Positions 8,873 to 16,865 of a DNA stretch of 64,000 nt are shown in pieces; the stretch's first letter is position 1, and each line of letters starts with the position of its first letter. The translations under genes and the position numbers were made by a program. Under the pieces are notes generated by a model. That model searched no databases. It was not told the origin of the DNA and saw only the letters and a list, made by a program, of their open reading frames with translations. The stretch spans positions 34,138 through 98,137 of the forward strand of contig JAKFDI010000055.1 of the NCBI GenBank assembly GCA_036676235.1. Reading direction: 5' to 3'. Source of the stretch: JAKFDI01 sp036676235 (GTDB taxonomy: Bacteria; Pseudomonadota; Gammaproteobacteria; Burkholderiales; Burkholderiaceae_C).

Positions 8873-8902
8873 AGCCGCACAGGCAACTGTGCGGCTTTTT
8901 TT
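8873..8902 (+). terminator. Strong Rho-independent terminator before phoH
   Basis: A perfect 9-bp stem AGCCGCACA (8873-8881) / TGTGCGGCT (8888-8896) with a six-base loop is followed by a run of seven T (8896-8902). It lies 125 bases after the bcp stop and 26 bases before the phoH ATG, so it ends the bcp transcript. The 124-base stretch 8749-8872 has no gene and could be a long 3' UTR or a small RNA ending here. Confidence 0.85.
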
Positions 8903-8927
8903 CTTTTCCAGCGGAGTCCTACTGCCC

Positions 8928-10589
8928 ATGCCTTTGCCCAAGCCGCCGGCCAAGCGAGCCGCACTTCTGACCACCACCGACTTCGACTCCCAGGCTGCGC
9001 CGAAACCGGGCAAGCGCGCGCACCAAACCCGTCCATCGGCCGAACCTGCGTCGCCGGCCGAATTGCACCTGCATGGCGATGAAACGCTGCTGAGCCCGCC
9101 GCTCGCTGTTGCGCACAAACCCACGGCCCCACCAGTCGCTGCGCGCAAGACGGTGCCCGAGCCGCGGGCGCGCAAGCCGCGCGGCGAAGGCCCGCCCAAG
9201 CTCTTCGTGCTCGACACCAACGTGCTGATGCACGACCCGATGTCGCTCTTCCGCTTCGAGGAGCACGACATCTATCTGCCGATGATCACGCTCGAGGAAC
9301 TCGACGGGCACAAGAAGGGGATGACGGAGGTGGCACGCAACGCGCGCCAGGTCAGCCGCGATCTCGACGCGCTGGCTGCCACCATGGGCTCGCGCGACGC
9401 GAATGGCATGTCGGAGGGCCTGTCGCTCGCACGCACCGGCCACCGCGAAGCCGCCGGCAAGCTCTTCTTCCAGACCAATCTCGTCGATGTGAGCCTGCCG
9501 CAGGGCCTGCCGCAGGGAAAGGCCGATAACCAGATCCTGGGCGTCGTGAAAGCGCTGCGCGAACAGACGCCGGCGCGCGACGTGGTGCTGGTGTCCAAGG
9601 ACATCAACATGCGCATCAAGGCTCGTGCGTTGGGTCTGCCGGCGGAGGACTACTTCAACGACAAGACGCTGGACGACGGTGACCTGCTCTACACCGGCGT
9701 GCTGGCCTTGCCCGCCGACTTCTGGGACCGGCACGGCAAGACGATGGAGAGCTGGAACCAGGGCGGCCTGACCTACTACCGCATCAGCGGGCCGCTGGTG
9801 CCGGCGCTGCTGATCAACCAGTTCGTCTATCTCGAAGCGGCCGGCGAGGCGCCGCTGTACGCCAAGGTCATCGAGATCACCGGCAAGACCGCCGTGCTGC
9901 GCACGCTGCGCGAGTACACGCACCAGAAGAACGCGGTGTGGGGCATCACCGCGCGCAACCGGGAGCAGAACTTCGCGCTCAACCTGCTTACCGATCCCGA
10001 GTGCGACTTCATCTCGCTGACCGGTACCGCCGGCACCGGCAAGACGCTGATGACGCTCGCTGCCGCACTCTCACAGGTGATGGATGACCGCCGCTACACC
10101 GAGATCATCGTCACCCGCGTCACCGTGCCTGTAGGCGAGGACATCGGCTTCCTGCCCGGCACCGAGGAAGAAAAGATGGGCCCGTGGATGGGCGCGCTGG
10201 ACGACAACCTCGAGGTGCTGTCGCGCAACGACGGCGGCGCCGGCGAATGGGGGCGCGCGGCGACCAACGATCTGGTGCGCAGCAAGATCAAGATCAAGAG
10301 CCTGAACTTCATGCGCGGGCGCACCTTCCTGAACAAGTTCGTCATCATCGACGAGGCGCAGAACCTCACGCCCAAGCAGATGAAGACGCTGATCACGCGT
10401 GCCGGGCCGGGCACCAAGATCGTGTGCCTCGGCAACCTCGCGCAGATCGACACGCCCTACCTCACCGAAGGCAGCTCGGGCCTCACTTATGCGGTCGATC
10501 GCTTCAAGGGCTGGCCGCATTCGGGCCACGTGATGCTGGCGCGCGGCGAGCGTTCGCGGCTCGCCGACTTCGCTTCCGAAGTGCTTTGA
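8928..10589 (+). CDS. PIN-domain plus PhoH ATPase (PhoH2 type)
   Basis: 553 residues. Residues 1-90 are a basic, Pro/Ala-rich, probably disordered arm. A PIN nuclease domain begins at KLFVLDTNVLMHDP (Asp96), continues through ITLEELDGHKKG and ends near VVLVSKDINMRIKA with ALGLPAEDY. The PhoH P-loop ATPase follows: Walker A in TGTAGTGKTLMTLAAAL near residue 365, VTRVTVPVGEDIGFLPG, and Walker B-like FVIIDEAQNLTPKQMKTL. This PIN-PhoH fusion is known as PhoH2; mycobacterial examples unwind and cut RNA. The physiological target here is unknown. Start ATG 8928 has GGAG 11 bases upstream; a long in-frame extension would run through the terminator and is rejected. Confidence 0.9.
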   Translation: MPLPKPPAKRAALLTTTDFDSQAAPKPGKRAHQTRPSAEPASPAELHLHGDETLLSPPLAVAHKPTAPPVAARKTVPEPRARKPRGEGPPKLFVLDTNVLMHDPMSLFRFEEHDIYLPMITLEELDGHKKGMTEVARNARQVSRDLDALAATMGSRDANGMSEGLSLARTGHREAAGKLFFQTNLVDVSLPQGLPQGKADNQILGVVKALREQTPARDVVLVSKDINMRIKARALGLPAEDYFNDKTLDDGDLLYTGVLALPADFWDRHGKTMESWNQGGLTYYRISGPLVPALLINQFVYLEAAGEAPLYAKVIEITGKTAVLRTLREYTHQKNAVWGITARNREQNFALNLLTDPECDFISLTGTAGTGKTLMTLAAALSQVMDDRRYTEIIVTRVTVPVGEDIGFLPGTEEEKMGPWMGALDDNLEVLSRNDGGAGEWGRAATNDLVRSKIKIKSLNFMRGRTFLNKFVIIDEAQNLTPKQMKTLITRAGPGTKIVCLGNLAQIDTPYLTEGSSGLTYAVDRFKGWPHSGHVMLARGERSRLADFASEVL

Positions 10590-10605
10590 GAACGATCGCC
10601 CGCCG

Positions 10606-12045
10606 TCAATCGGCGGCGGGTGCGATCGCCTCAGCGTAGTCGTAGAGCGCGCCGAGGATTGCCTCGCCGCGCTCGTCTGCGTCCTCGCTCAGCGCGTCAA
10701 TTCGCTCGAAGAACGCCTGCAGCGTCAGCGCCCCGCCCTCGCCGCCGTGCAGGCGTGCGGCACGGTGAGCTTCCCAGCGCTCACGCTCGGCCTCGTTCAG
10801 CGTCGCCTCGAAATTGCGGGCGCGATAGCGGAACAGCAGTTCCTCCAGCCGCGGATCATCGAAGCGCGCCGCATGCTGTGCCAGCGCATCCGGCGCCAGC
10901 GTGCGCAGGCGTTCGAGCCGGCGCCGGTCTTCGTTGCCGATAAAGCCGCCGTAGAGGTCTTCGTCGACGTCGGGCGGCGATGCCGGTGCCGGACGGGCGA
11001 ACACCTCGGCCCACAGCGTCTTGGGCAAGGCGGGCGCACTGCGCGCCGCATCGGCGTGCCGCAGCGCCTGCGCCATGTCGATGCCCCAACGCTCGACCGC
11101 CTCAGGCGTCAGCGTCTTGAGGTTGCCGATCACAATCGGGCTCTTGTTCACGTGGATCGTCTTGATCGGCAGCCTCGTCATGCCTTCAGGCAGTTCGTCG
11201 GTGCGGGTGAACAGACGCTGGCGGATCGTCTCGGCGTCGAGCGACCACAGCTCGGCCGGATCGAAGGCCAGGTCCCACACGATCAGCTCGTTGCGGTTCA
11301 CCGGATGCGAGGCGAGTGGCCACACGAGGCCGATGCAGCCGCGCTCGGCCGGGAACATGCCCGAGATGTGCAGGAAGGGACGCGGCTCGCCGAGGCCGAT
11401 CTCGGCCCACACTCCGTCTTTCCGGCGCAGCTTCAGGCAGAACTCCCACAGTCGTGGCTGACGCTCCCGAATCAATCGCGCCAGGGCAATGGTGGCGCGC
11501 ACGTCGGAGAGCGCGTCGTGCGCGGCGTCGTGCACCAGGCCGTTGGCAGCCGTCAGATGTTCGAGCTTGAACGACACACGGCCGTCGTCATGCTTCGGCC
11601 ACTCGATGCCCTCGGGCCGCAGCGCATGAGTGCAGCGCACCACGTCGAGCAGATCCCAGCGCCCGCATTCGTTCTGCCACTCGCGAGCGTAGGGGTCGAT
11701 CAGGTTGCGCCAGAAGAGATGGCGCGTCACCTCGTCGTCGAAGCGGATCGAGTTGTAGCCCACGCCCACCGTCCCCGGCGTCGCGAGTTCGCGCTCGATG
11801 GCGGCGGCGAAGGCCTGCTCCGGCATGCCGTGCTCGAGGCAGGTCTGCGGCAGGATGCCGGTCAGCAAGCAGGCCTCGGGCTCGGGCAGAAAGTCGGACG
11901 GCGGGCGGCAGTACTGCATCAGCGGCGGGCCGATCTCGTTCAGTTCGGCATCGGTGCGCACGCCCGCGAACTGCGATGGCCGGTCACGGCGCGGCACCCG
12001 CCCAAAGGTTTCGTAGTCGTGCCAGAAGAAGCTGAATTCACTCAT
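10606..12045 (-). CDS. sbcB: Exodeoxyribonuclease I
   Basis: 479 residues, the size of E. coli ExoI, a 3'-5' exonuclease specific for single-stranded DNA, used in recombination and mismatch repair. The DEDD exonuclease motifs are FFWHDYETFG (Asp10, Glu12), GYNSIRFDDEVTRHLF, and the late HDALSDVRATIALARL. The central block FLHISGMFPAERGCIGLVWPL and the C-terminal helical domain with YRARNFEATLNEAE are ExoI-specific. The gene is convergent with phoH, whose stop lies 16 bases away. A GC-rich inverted repeat (10593-10628) spans the junction but has no T-run. Confidence 0.95.
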   Translation of the reverse strand: MSEFSFFWHDYETFGRVPRRDRPSQFAGVRTDAELNEIGPPLMQYCRPPSDFLPEPEACLLTGILPQTCLEHGMPEQAFAAAIERELATPGTVGVGYNSIRFDDEVTRHLFWRNLIDPYAREWQNECGRWDLLDVVRCTHALRPEGIEWPKHDDGRVSFKLEHLTAANGLVHDAAHDALSDVRATIALARLIRERQPRLWEFCLKLRRKDGVWAEIGLGEPRPFLHISGMFPAERGCIGLVWPLASHPVNRNELIVWDLAFDPAELWSLDAETIRQRLFTRTDELPEGMTRLPIKTIHVNKSPIVIGNLKTLTPEAVERWGIDMAQALRHADAARSAPALPKTLWAEVFARPAPASPPDVDEDLYGGFIGNEDRRRLERLRTLAPDALAQHAARFDDPRLEELLFRYRARNFEATLNEAERERWEAHRAARLHGGEGGALTLQAFFERIDALSEDADERGEAILGALYDYAEAIAPAAD

Positions 12046-12083
12046 GGGCGCAGTATCTCAAGCGTCTCGTGCAAGGCCCGATT

Positions 12084-12965
12084 TCACAGGGCCTGATGGC
12101 GGCGAACGAAGCTCGCGAAGCGAGGCACGCCCTGCCCGGTGAAGCCGCGATGGTTGAAGGTGACGGTGCTGCCGACGGGTGGTGGATCGGCGCGTTCGGC
12201 GTCGCTGAATCCGGTGCCGATGAGGAACTCGGTGCCCTCGGCGGTGCGAACGCGCAAGGCGCCCATCACGCCATGCAGCCGGCCTTTGCCTTCGACATGG
12301 CCGATCACCGTGGCTTCGGCGTCGAACAGTGGCTTGAGTTTGAGCAGCATCTCGCTGCGGCCGGTGACGTACGGCGCTTCGGCACGATGCAGCATCAATC
12401 CTTCACCGCCTGCGCGCACCACCGCATCGAGCCGTTGCCGCAACGCGGCTGGGCTACCGATTCGCTGCTGCTCGACCGCAATGAGCTGCGTGAAACCGGT
12501 ATCGCCCACCAGCGTGCGGATCGCCTCGGCGCGCGAGGCGAAGTCGCCTGCTGCGTCAGGCAACTCGAATACGCGGTAGCTGATCGAACGCCAGTCGCCA
12601 TCGCGCGGCACTTGTCGCCGCACGGCGCCCACCAAAGACTCGAACTGGCCGCGCTGCATCCACAGTTCGCCATCGAGCGCGCGTCCTGGCAGCCGATCGA
12701 GGAACCACGCGGGTGCCGCCACCGGCCGCCCGCTGCGAAAGCGCAAAGCCTTGCCGTCCCACACAGCTCTCACGCCATCGAGTTTTTCGCTGACCAGGTA
12801 GCCCGCCGGATCGATGTCAGCCGGCGCCTCGCTCGCCAGCAGCAAACGCGGCGGGCTGCCTGCAGCCCACGCCGGTGCGCCCGAAGCGAGCGCCGCGATC
12901 GATGCACCCAGCCAGCCGACGAAGCTGCGCCTGGATATGCCGCGAGTCATCTTGTTCTCGTTCAT
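12084..12965 (-). CDS. Minimal ATP-dependent DNA ligase with export signal (LigE-like)
   Basis: 293 residues. The ligase core has motif I EKLDGVRAVWD with the adenylated Lys61, motif III LDGELW (residues 97-102), motif IV GGEGLML and motif V MLLKLKP, followed by a short OB-fold (VIGHVEGKGRLHGVMGALRV). There is no DNA-binding domain, as in the periplasmic LigE class. The N-terminus carries a twin-arginine signal, SRRSFVGWLG at 11-20, a hydrophobic segment and a likely AWA cleavage site at 32-34. This predicts a folded, periplasmic enzyme, possibly sealing nicked incoming or extracellular DNA. ATG 12965 has GGGAG seven bases upstream; Met6 is an alternative. Confidence 0.88.
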   Translation of the reverse strand: MNENKMTRGISRRSFVGWLGASIAALASGAPAWAAGSPPRLLLASEAPADIDPAGYLVSEKLDGVRAVWDGKALRFRSGRPVAAPAWFLDRLPGRALDGELWMQRGQFESLVGAVRRQVPRDGDWRSISYRVFELPDAAGDFASRAEAIRTLVGDTGFTQLIAVEQQRIGSPAALRQRLDAVVRAGGEGLMLHRAEAPYVTGRSEMLLKLKPLFDAEATVIGHVEGKGRLHGVMGALRVRTAEGTEFLIGTGFSDAERADPPPVGSTVTFNHRGFTGQGVPRFASFVRRHQAL

Positions 12966-13014
12966 CCGCTGCTCCCTGTTGTTTGGAGCGCGCAGTCTGC
13001 GAGTCTCGCTGCGG

Positions 13015-13064
13015 CGTCACCATCCCTCCGTGGATGGTGACGGCGCACCCCCGACAGGGGGCGC
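13015..13064 (-). terminator. Tandem hairpins downstream of prpE
   Basis: The 109-base gap between prpE and the ligase gene holds two adjacent inverted repeats. One is a perfect 11-bp stem (13015-13025 with 13032-13042, CGTCACCATCC / GGATGGTGACG, six-base loop). The other is a C5/G5 stem extended by three pairs after a two-base bulge (13043-13064). Neither has a T-run. They probably stabilise the prpE 3' end or aid termination; the ligase may then need its own promoter, which I do not see. Confidence 0.5.
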
Positions 13065-13074
13065 TGCATCCGGC

Positions 13075-14970
13075 TCAGGCGGTGACGAGATCCTTGATCT
13101 GCTGCAGCGCCGTCGGGTCTTCGATGGTCGTGAGGTCACCGGGATCGCGCTGCTCGCACACCGCCTGGATCGCCCGGCGCAGCAGCTTGCCGGAGCGTGT
13201 CTTGGGCAGTACGCTGACGAAGTAGACACGCGCTGGGCGCGCGACGCCGCCGAGCTGTCGGTCGACCGTCTGCATCAACTCGCCTTCGAGCTTGAGCCGC
13301 GCGGCGGCATCGTCGAGCGCGCTCGCGTCCTTCGCCACGACAAAACCGATGGCGACCTGTCCCTTGAGCGCGTCGGCCACGCCCACGACTGCCACCTCGG
13401 CCACGTTCGGATGACTCGACAAGCTCTCCTCGATCTCACGCGTGCCGAGCCGATGGCCCGCCACGTTGATCACGTCGTCGGTGCGGCCGAGGATGAAGTA
13501 ATAGCCGTCGTCGTCGCGCACGCCCCAGTCGAAAGTGCTGTAGAGCAGTTGGCCGGGCACCGTCTGCCAGTAGGTCTTGACGAAGCGTTCGTCGTCGCGC
13601 CACACCGTCTGCATGCAGCCAGGCGGCAGCGGCCCGGCGATGGTCAGCACGCCCTTCTGGTTCGCGCCCTTCAGTTCTTCGCCGCTGTGCTGATCGACGA
13701 GCTTCACGTCGAAGCCGTACATCGCCACACCCGGGCTGCCGAACTTGCTCGGCGCCTTCTCGACGCCGTTGGCGATGGTCAGGATCGGCCAGCCAGTCTC
13801 GGTCTGCCAGTAGTTGTCGATGACCGGCTTGCCCAGCGCCTCGGCGATCCATTTGCCCGTGGGCTCGTCGAGTGGTTCGCCGGCGAGAAACAGCGCCCGC
13901 AGCGAACTCAGGTCGTACTGCGTCAGGTACTTCGGGTCTTGTTTCTTCAGCACGCGCACGGCGGTCGGCGCGCTGAACATCGCGGTGACCTTGTACTTCG
14001 CGACGAGACGCCACCAGATGCCGGCGTCCGGCCGTATCGGCAGACCCTCATACATGATGGTCGCCATGCCGGCGATGAGCGGCCCGTAGACGATGTAGCT
14101 GTGCCCCACCACCCAGCCGATGTCGCTGGTGGAGAAGTAGGTCTCGCCCGCGTTGCCGCAGAAGATGTGCTTCATGCTCGCCGCCATCGCCACGGCATAG
14201 CCGCCGGTGTCGCGCTGCACGCCCTTGGGGTTGCCGGTGGTGCCGCTGGTGTAGAGGGTGTAGCTCGGGTGCGTGGACTCCAGCCATTCGCAGGGCACGT
14301 CGATGCCGAGGTGCTTGTCGCGCAGCGCGGCGTAGCTCTCGTCGCGGCCGGGCACCAGCGTCATCGGCGACAGGCCGCGATCAACCAGCAGCACCTTCGC
14401 CGGCTTGTGCGACGCCATGCGGATCGCCTCGTCGAGCAGCGGCTTGTAGGCCACCACCTTGCCGGCGCGGCTGCCGGCATCGGCGCTGACGATGACGACC
14501 GGCTCGGCGTCGTCGATGCGGCTCGCAAGACTCAAGCTCGCGAAACCGCCGAACACCACGGAGTGGATGGCGCCAATGCGCGCGCAGGCCAGCATCGCAA
14601 ACGCCGCCTGCGCAATCATCGGCATGTAGATCAACACCCGATCGCCGCGCTTCACGCCCAGCGACCGCAGCGTGGCCGCCATCGCCTGCACCTCGATGTG
14701 CAATTCACGATAGCTGTAGACCTTCTCTTCGTCGGTCTCGGTGGAGACGAAGATCAGCGCGTTCTGGTCGGCGCGCTCGGCCAGGTGTCGGTCGACGGCG
14801 TTGTGGCAGAGGTTGGTCGTGCCGCCGACGAACCAGTTCGCAAACGGCGGACGGCTGTAGTCGCAGATGGTCTGCGGTGGCGTGTGCCAGTCGATCAGCT
14901 GCGCCTGCTCGGCCCAGAACGCATCACGGTCATCGATCGAGCGGCGGTAGAAATCGGCGTAGCCGGTCAT
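13075..14970 (-). CDS. prpE: Propionyl-CoA synthetase
   Basis: 631 residues, acyl-adenylate-forming synthetase of the PrpE type (E. coli 628). It activates propionate to propionyl-CoA through a propionyl-AMP intermediate. Features are the PrpE-like N-terminus MTGYADFYRRSIDDRDAFW, the P-loop TLYTSGTTGNPKG, DNYWQTETGWPI, the hinge region FILGRTDDVINVAGHRLGTR, and the C-terminal RSGKLLRR whose Lys is the catalytic, acetylation-controlled residue. I choose ATG 14970 because AAGGAG lies eight bases upstream; an ATG at 15006 that overlaps the acuI stop is an alternative. It is transcribed after acuI. Confidence 0.92.
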   Translation of the reverse strand: MTGYADFYRRSIDDRDAFWAEQAQLIDWHTPPQTICDYSRPPFANWFVGGTTNLCHNAVDRHLAERADQNALIFVSTETDEEKVYSYRELHIEVQAMAATLRSLGVKRGDRVLIYMPMIAQAAFAMLACARIGAIHSVVFGGFASLSLASRIDDAEPVVIVSADAGSRAGKVVAYKPLLDEAIRMASHKPAKVLLVDRGLSPMTLVPGRDESYAALRDKHLGIDVPCEWLESTHPSYTLYTSGTTGNPKGVQRDTGGYAVAMAASMKHIFCGNAGETYFSTSDIGWVVGHSYIVYGPLIAGMATIMYEGLPIRPDAGIWWRLVAKYKVTAMFSAPTAVRVLKKQDPKYLTQYDLSSLRALFLAGEPLDEPTGKWIAEALGKPVIDNYWQTETGWPILTIANGVEKAPSKFGSPGVAMYGFDVKLVDQHSGEELKGANQKGVLTIAGPLPPGCMQTVWRDDERFVKTYWQTVPGQLLYSTFDWGVRDDDGYYFILGRTDDVINVAGHRLGTREIEESLSSHPNVAEVAVVGVADALKGQVAIGFVVAKDASALDDAAARLKLEGELMQTVDRQLGGVARPARVYFVSVLPKTRSGKLLRRAIQAVCEQRDPGDLTTIEDPTALQQIKDLVTA

Positions 14971-15005
14971 CGTCTTGTCTCCTTCTCGTTCGCCAGCCGG
15001 ATTCA

Positions 15006-15986
15006 TCAGTCGATGCGCACCACGATGCGCCCGCGCGATTTGCCGTCGATGAGGTCGCGCGCCCGCGTAGTGGCGTTGCCTAGCGGAATCTCGTCGATCA
15101 TCGATTCCAGCTTGGCGATGTCGAGATCACGCGCGAGGCGCGCCCAGGCCTGCTGGCGCAACGCCAGCGGCGCCATCACGCTGTCGATGCCGGCCAGCGT
15201 GATGCCGCGCAGGATGAACGGCGCCACGCTGCCGGGCAGATCGAGCCCCTGCGCCAGGCCGCAGGCGGCCACCACGCCGCCGTAGCGCGTCTGCGCCAAT
15301 GCGTTGACCAGCGTGTGGCTGCCCACCGCATCGACCACCGCCGCCCAGCGTTCTTTCTGCAACGGCTTGCCCGGGCTGCCGAGTTCAGCACGATCGATGA
15401 TGGCCGTGGCGCCGAGCGCCGACAGATAGTCGCCCTCCGCCGCCTTGCCGGTGGCTGCCGTGACCGCGTAACCCAGCTTCGACAGCAGCGCAATGGCGAC
15501 GCTGCCCACGCCGCCCGTGGCGCCAGTCACCAGCACCTCGCCGGCGTCGGGCTTTACGCCGTGGCGCTCAAGCGCCAGCACGCACAGCATCGCGGTATAG
15601 CCGGCCGTGCCAATCGCCATGGCCTGGCGCGGGGTGAAGGCGTTCGGCAAGCGCACCAGCCAGTCGCCCTTCAGGCGCGCCTTTTGCGCGAGGCAGCCCC
15701 AGTGGCTCTCGCCGACGCCCCAACCGTTGTGCACGACTTGGTCGCCGGCTTTCCAGCCGGCGTGGCCGCTTTCGAGCACCGTTCCGGCGCCGTCGATGCC
15801 CGCCACCATCGGCCAGCTACGCACCACCGGGCTCTTGTTGCAGATCGCCAGCGCGTCCTTGTAGTTGAGCGTGGAGTGGCTTACGCCGACCAGTACATCG
15901 CCGGCGGGCAACTGCGCCTCATCCAGGTCGGTGACGGTCGCGGTGAAACCGGACTCGGGCTTTTGCAGCAAGACGGCCTTGAACAT
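15006..15986 (-). CDS. acuI: Acrylyl-CoA reductase (AcuI family)
   Basis: 326 residues, medium-chain NADPH oxidoreductase of the YhdH/AcuI group. It reduces acrylyl-CoA to propionyl-CoA in 3-hydroxypropionate and DMSP breakdown. Visible are MFKAVLLQKPESGFTATV, STLNYKDALAI, PMVAGIDGAGTV, GDQVVHNGWGVGE, GTAGYTAMLC, the NADP-binding VLVTGATGGVGSVAI, and GLAQGLDLPGSVAPFILRG. There is no zinc site, as expected. Start ATG 15986 has AGGAG six bases upstream. It is followed by prpE; both enzymes produce propionyl-CoA, suggesting a C3 assimilation unit. Confidence 0.9.
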   Translation of the reverse strand: MFKAVLLQKPESGFTATVTDLDEAQLPAGDVLVGVSHSTLNYKDALAICNKSPVVRSWPMVAGIDGAGTVLESGHAGWKAGDQVVHNGWGVGESHWGCLAQKARLKGDWLVRLPNAFTPRQAMAIGTAGYTAMLCVLALERHGVKPDAGEVLVTGATGGVGSVAIALLSKLGYAVTAATGKAAEGDYLSALGATAIIDRAELGSPGKPLQKERWAAVVDAVGSHTLVNALAQTRYGGVVAACGLAQGLDLPGSVAPFILRGITLAGIDSVMAPLALRQQAWARLARDLDIAKLESMIDEIPLGNATTRARDLIDGKSRGRIVVRID

Positions 15987-16155
15987 CGAACACTCCTGGG
16001 TGAAAAACGTCGGAAAACGGTCTTCGATCTTAGACCCCGCCCCGTGGTGGCCACAGCGGACGATCCCCAGCGACACGCACGCTGCAGTACCGCGAAACTG
16101 GTTGACAAATCCGCTCTAAGCGATTGTTGTTATTCATATTTTTCAGGAAAACGTC

Positions 16156-16184
16156 TTGACACATCGGAACCTGCTGACTAGGCT
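16156..16184 (+). promoter_or_regulatory. Sigma-70 promoter of the NlpC/P60 gene
   Basis: A perfect TTGACA (16156-16161), a 17-base spacer and TAGGCT (16179-16184). The 45 bases upstream are strikingly A+T-rich for this genome, like an UP element. The expected start of transcription (about 16191) falls at or next to the ATG at 16192, so the message would be leaderless or nearly so. Confidence 0.7.
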
Positions 16185-16191
16185 GCGAGCC

Positions 16192-16818
16192 ATGTGGATT
16201 GAGCGCCTCCTCCCGTCTCGAACCTGGCGGTGCTTGTGTGCCGTGGTGATGGCACTGGGCGCGGGGGCATGTGCCGCGCCGAGCCATTCACCCGAGCGGC
16301 TGGTTGAACAAGACCAGTCCCGATTGCCGCAGACGCTTCCCCCGGGCCAAGGCGCGGGCAACGGCGCATCCGGGCTCGTGGTCGCCGCAATGGGCTTCCT
16401 CGGCGTGCCGTATCGCCGCGGCGGCAACGACGAAGACGGCTTCGACTGCAGCGGCTTCACGCGCCACCTGTTCGAGACCCGCCTCGGCCTGCTGCTGCCT
16501 CGCCGTGCCGACGAGCAGGCGCATTCACCGGATCTGGTGGCGGTCGCCCGCAACGAGCTGCAACCCGGCGACCTGGTGTTCTTCAACACCTTGCGCCGTA
16601 CCTTCTCCCATGTCGGCATCTACATCGGCGACGGCCGCTTCATCCACGCGCCGCGTCCGGGCGCCGAAGTCCGCCTGGAGAGCATGCGTGTCGCCTACTG
16701 GAGCAAACGCTTCACTGGTGCCCGGCGCCCGGCGGGAGCTGTCGACGCTGGAATCCGTGCGGCTGCTGCTTCTGCGCCGGCCCCCGAGTCCATGCTGGGC
16801 ATGCCCCCGACGTACTGA
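16192..16818 (+). CDS. NlpC/P60 family cell-wall hydrolase, probable lipoprotein
   Basis: 208 residues. The N-terminus has a basic start, a hydrophobic stretch and GAGAC, so Cys27 may be lipidated, though the lipobox is weak. A short low-complexity linker leads to the NlpC/P60 domain (about 62-175). The nucleophile is Cys86 in EDGFDCSGFTRHLF, the catalytic His is His140 in FSHVGIYIGDGRFIHAP and His152 is the third polar residue. Such enzymes cut the gamma-D-Glu-diaminopimelate bond in peptidoglycan stem peptides. An in-frame TTG at 16156 is rejected because it is the -35 box. It is divergent from acuI across a 205-base gap. Confidence 0.87.
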   Translation: MWIERLLPSRTWRCLCAVVMALGAGACAAPSHSPERLVEQDQSRLPQTLPPGQGAGNGASGLVVAAMGFLGVPYRRGGNDEDGFDCSGFTRHLFETRLGLLLPRRADEQAHSPDLVAVARNELQPGDLVFFNTLRRTFSHVGIYIGDGRFIHAPRPGAEVRLESMRVAYWSKRFTGARRPAGAVDAGIRAAAASAPAPESMLGMPPTY

Positions 16819-16865
16819 ACGGTTCACGCGCTGGATCAAGCCGCCCGCGGCGGGCAAGCGGCAGA

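Noticed and set aside
10593..10628. Terminator at the phoH-sbcB junction
   Set aside because: CGATCG arms and a CCGCCG/CGGCGG core can pair, but the repeat is interrupted, lies in sbcB codons and has no T-run.
16156..16191. Upstream TTG start for the NlpC/P60 gene
   Set aside because: The TTG is part of a perfect TTGACA -35 box in a good promoter, and the added residues do not belong to a signal peptide.
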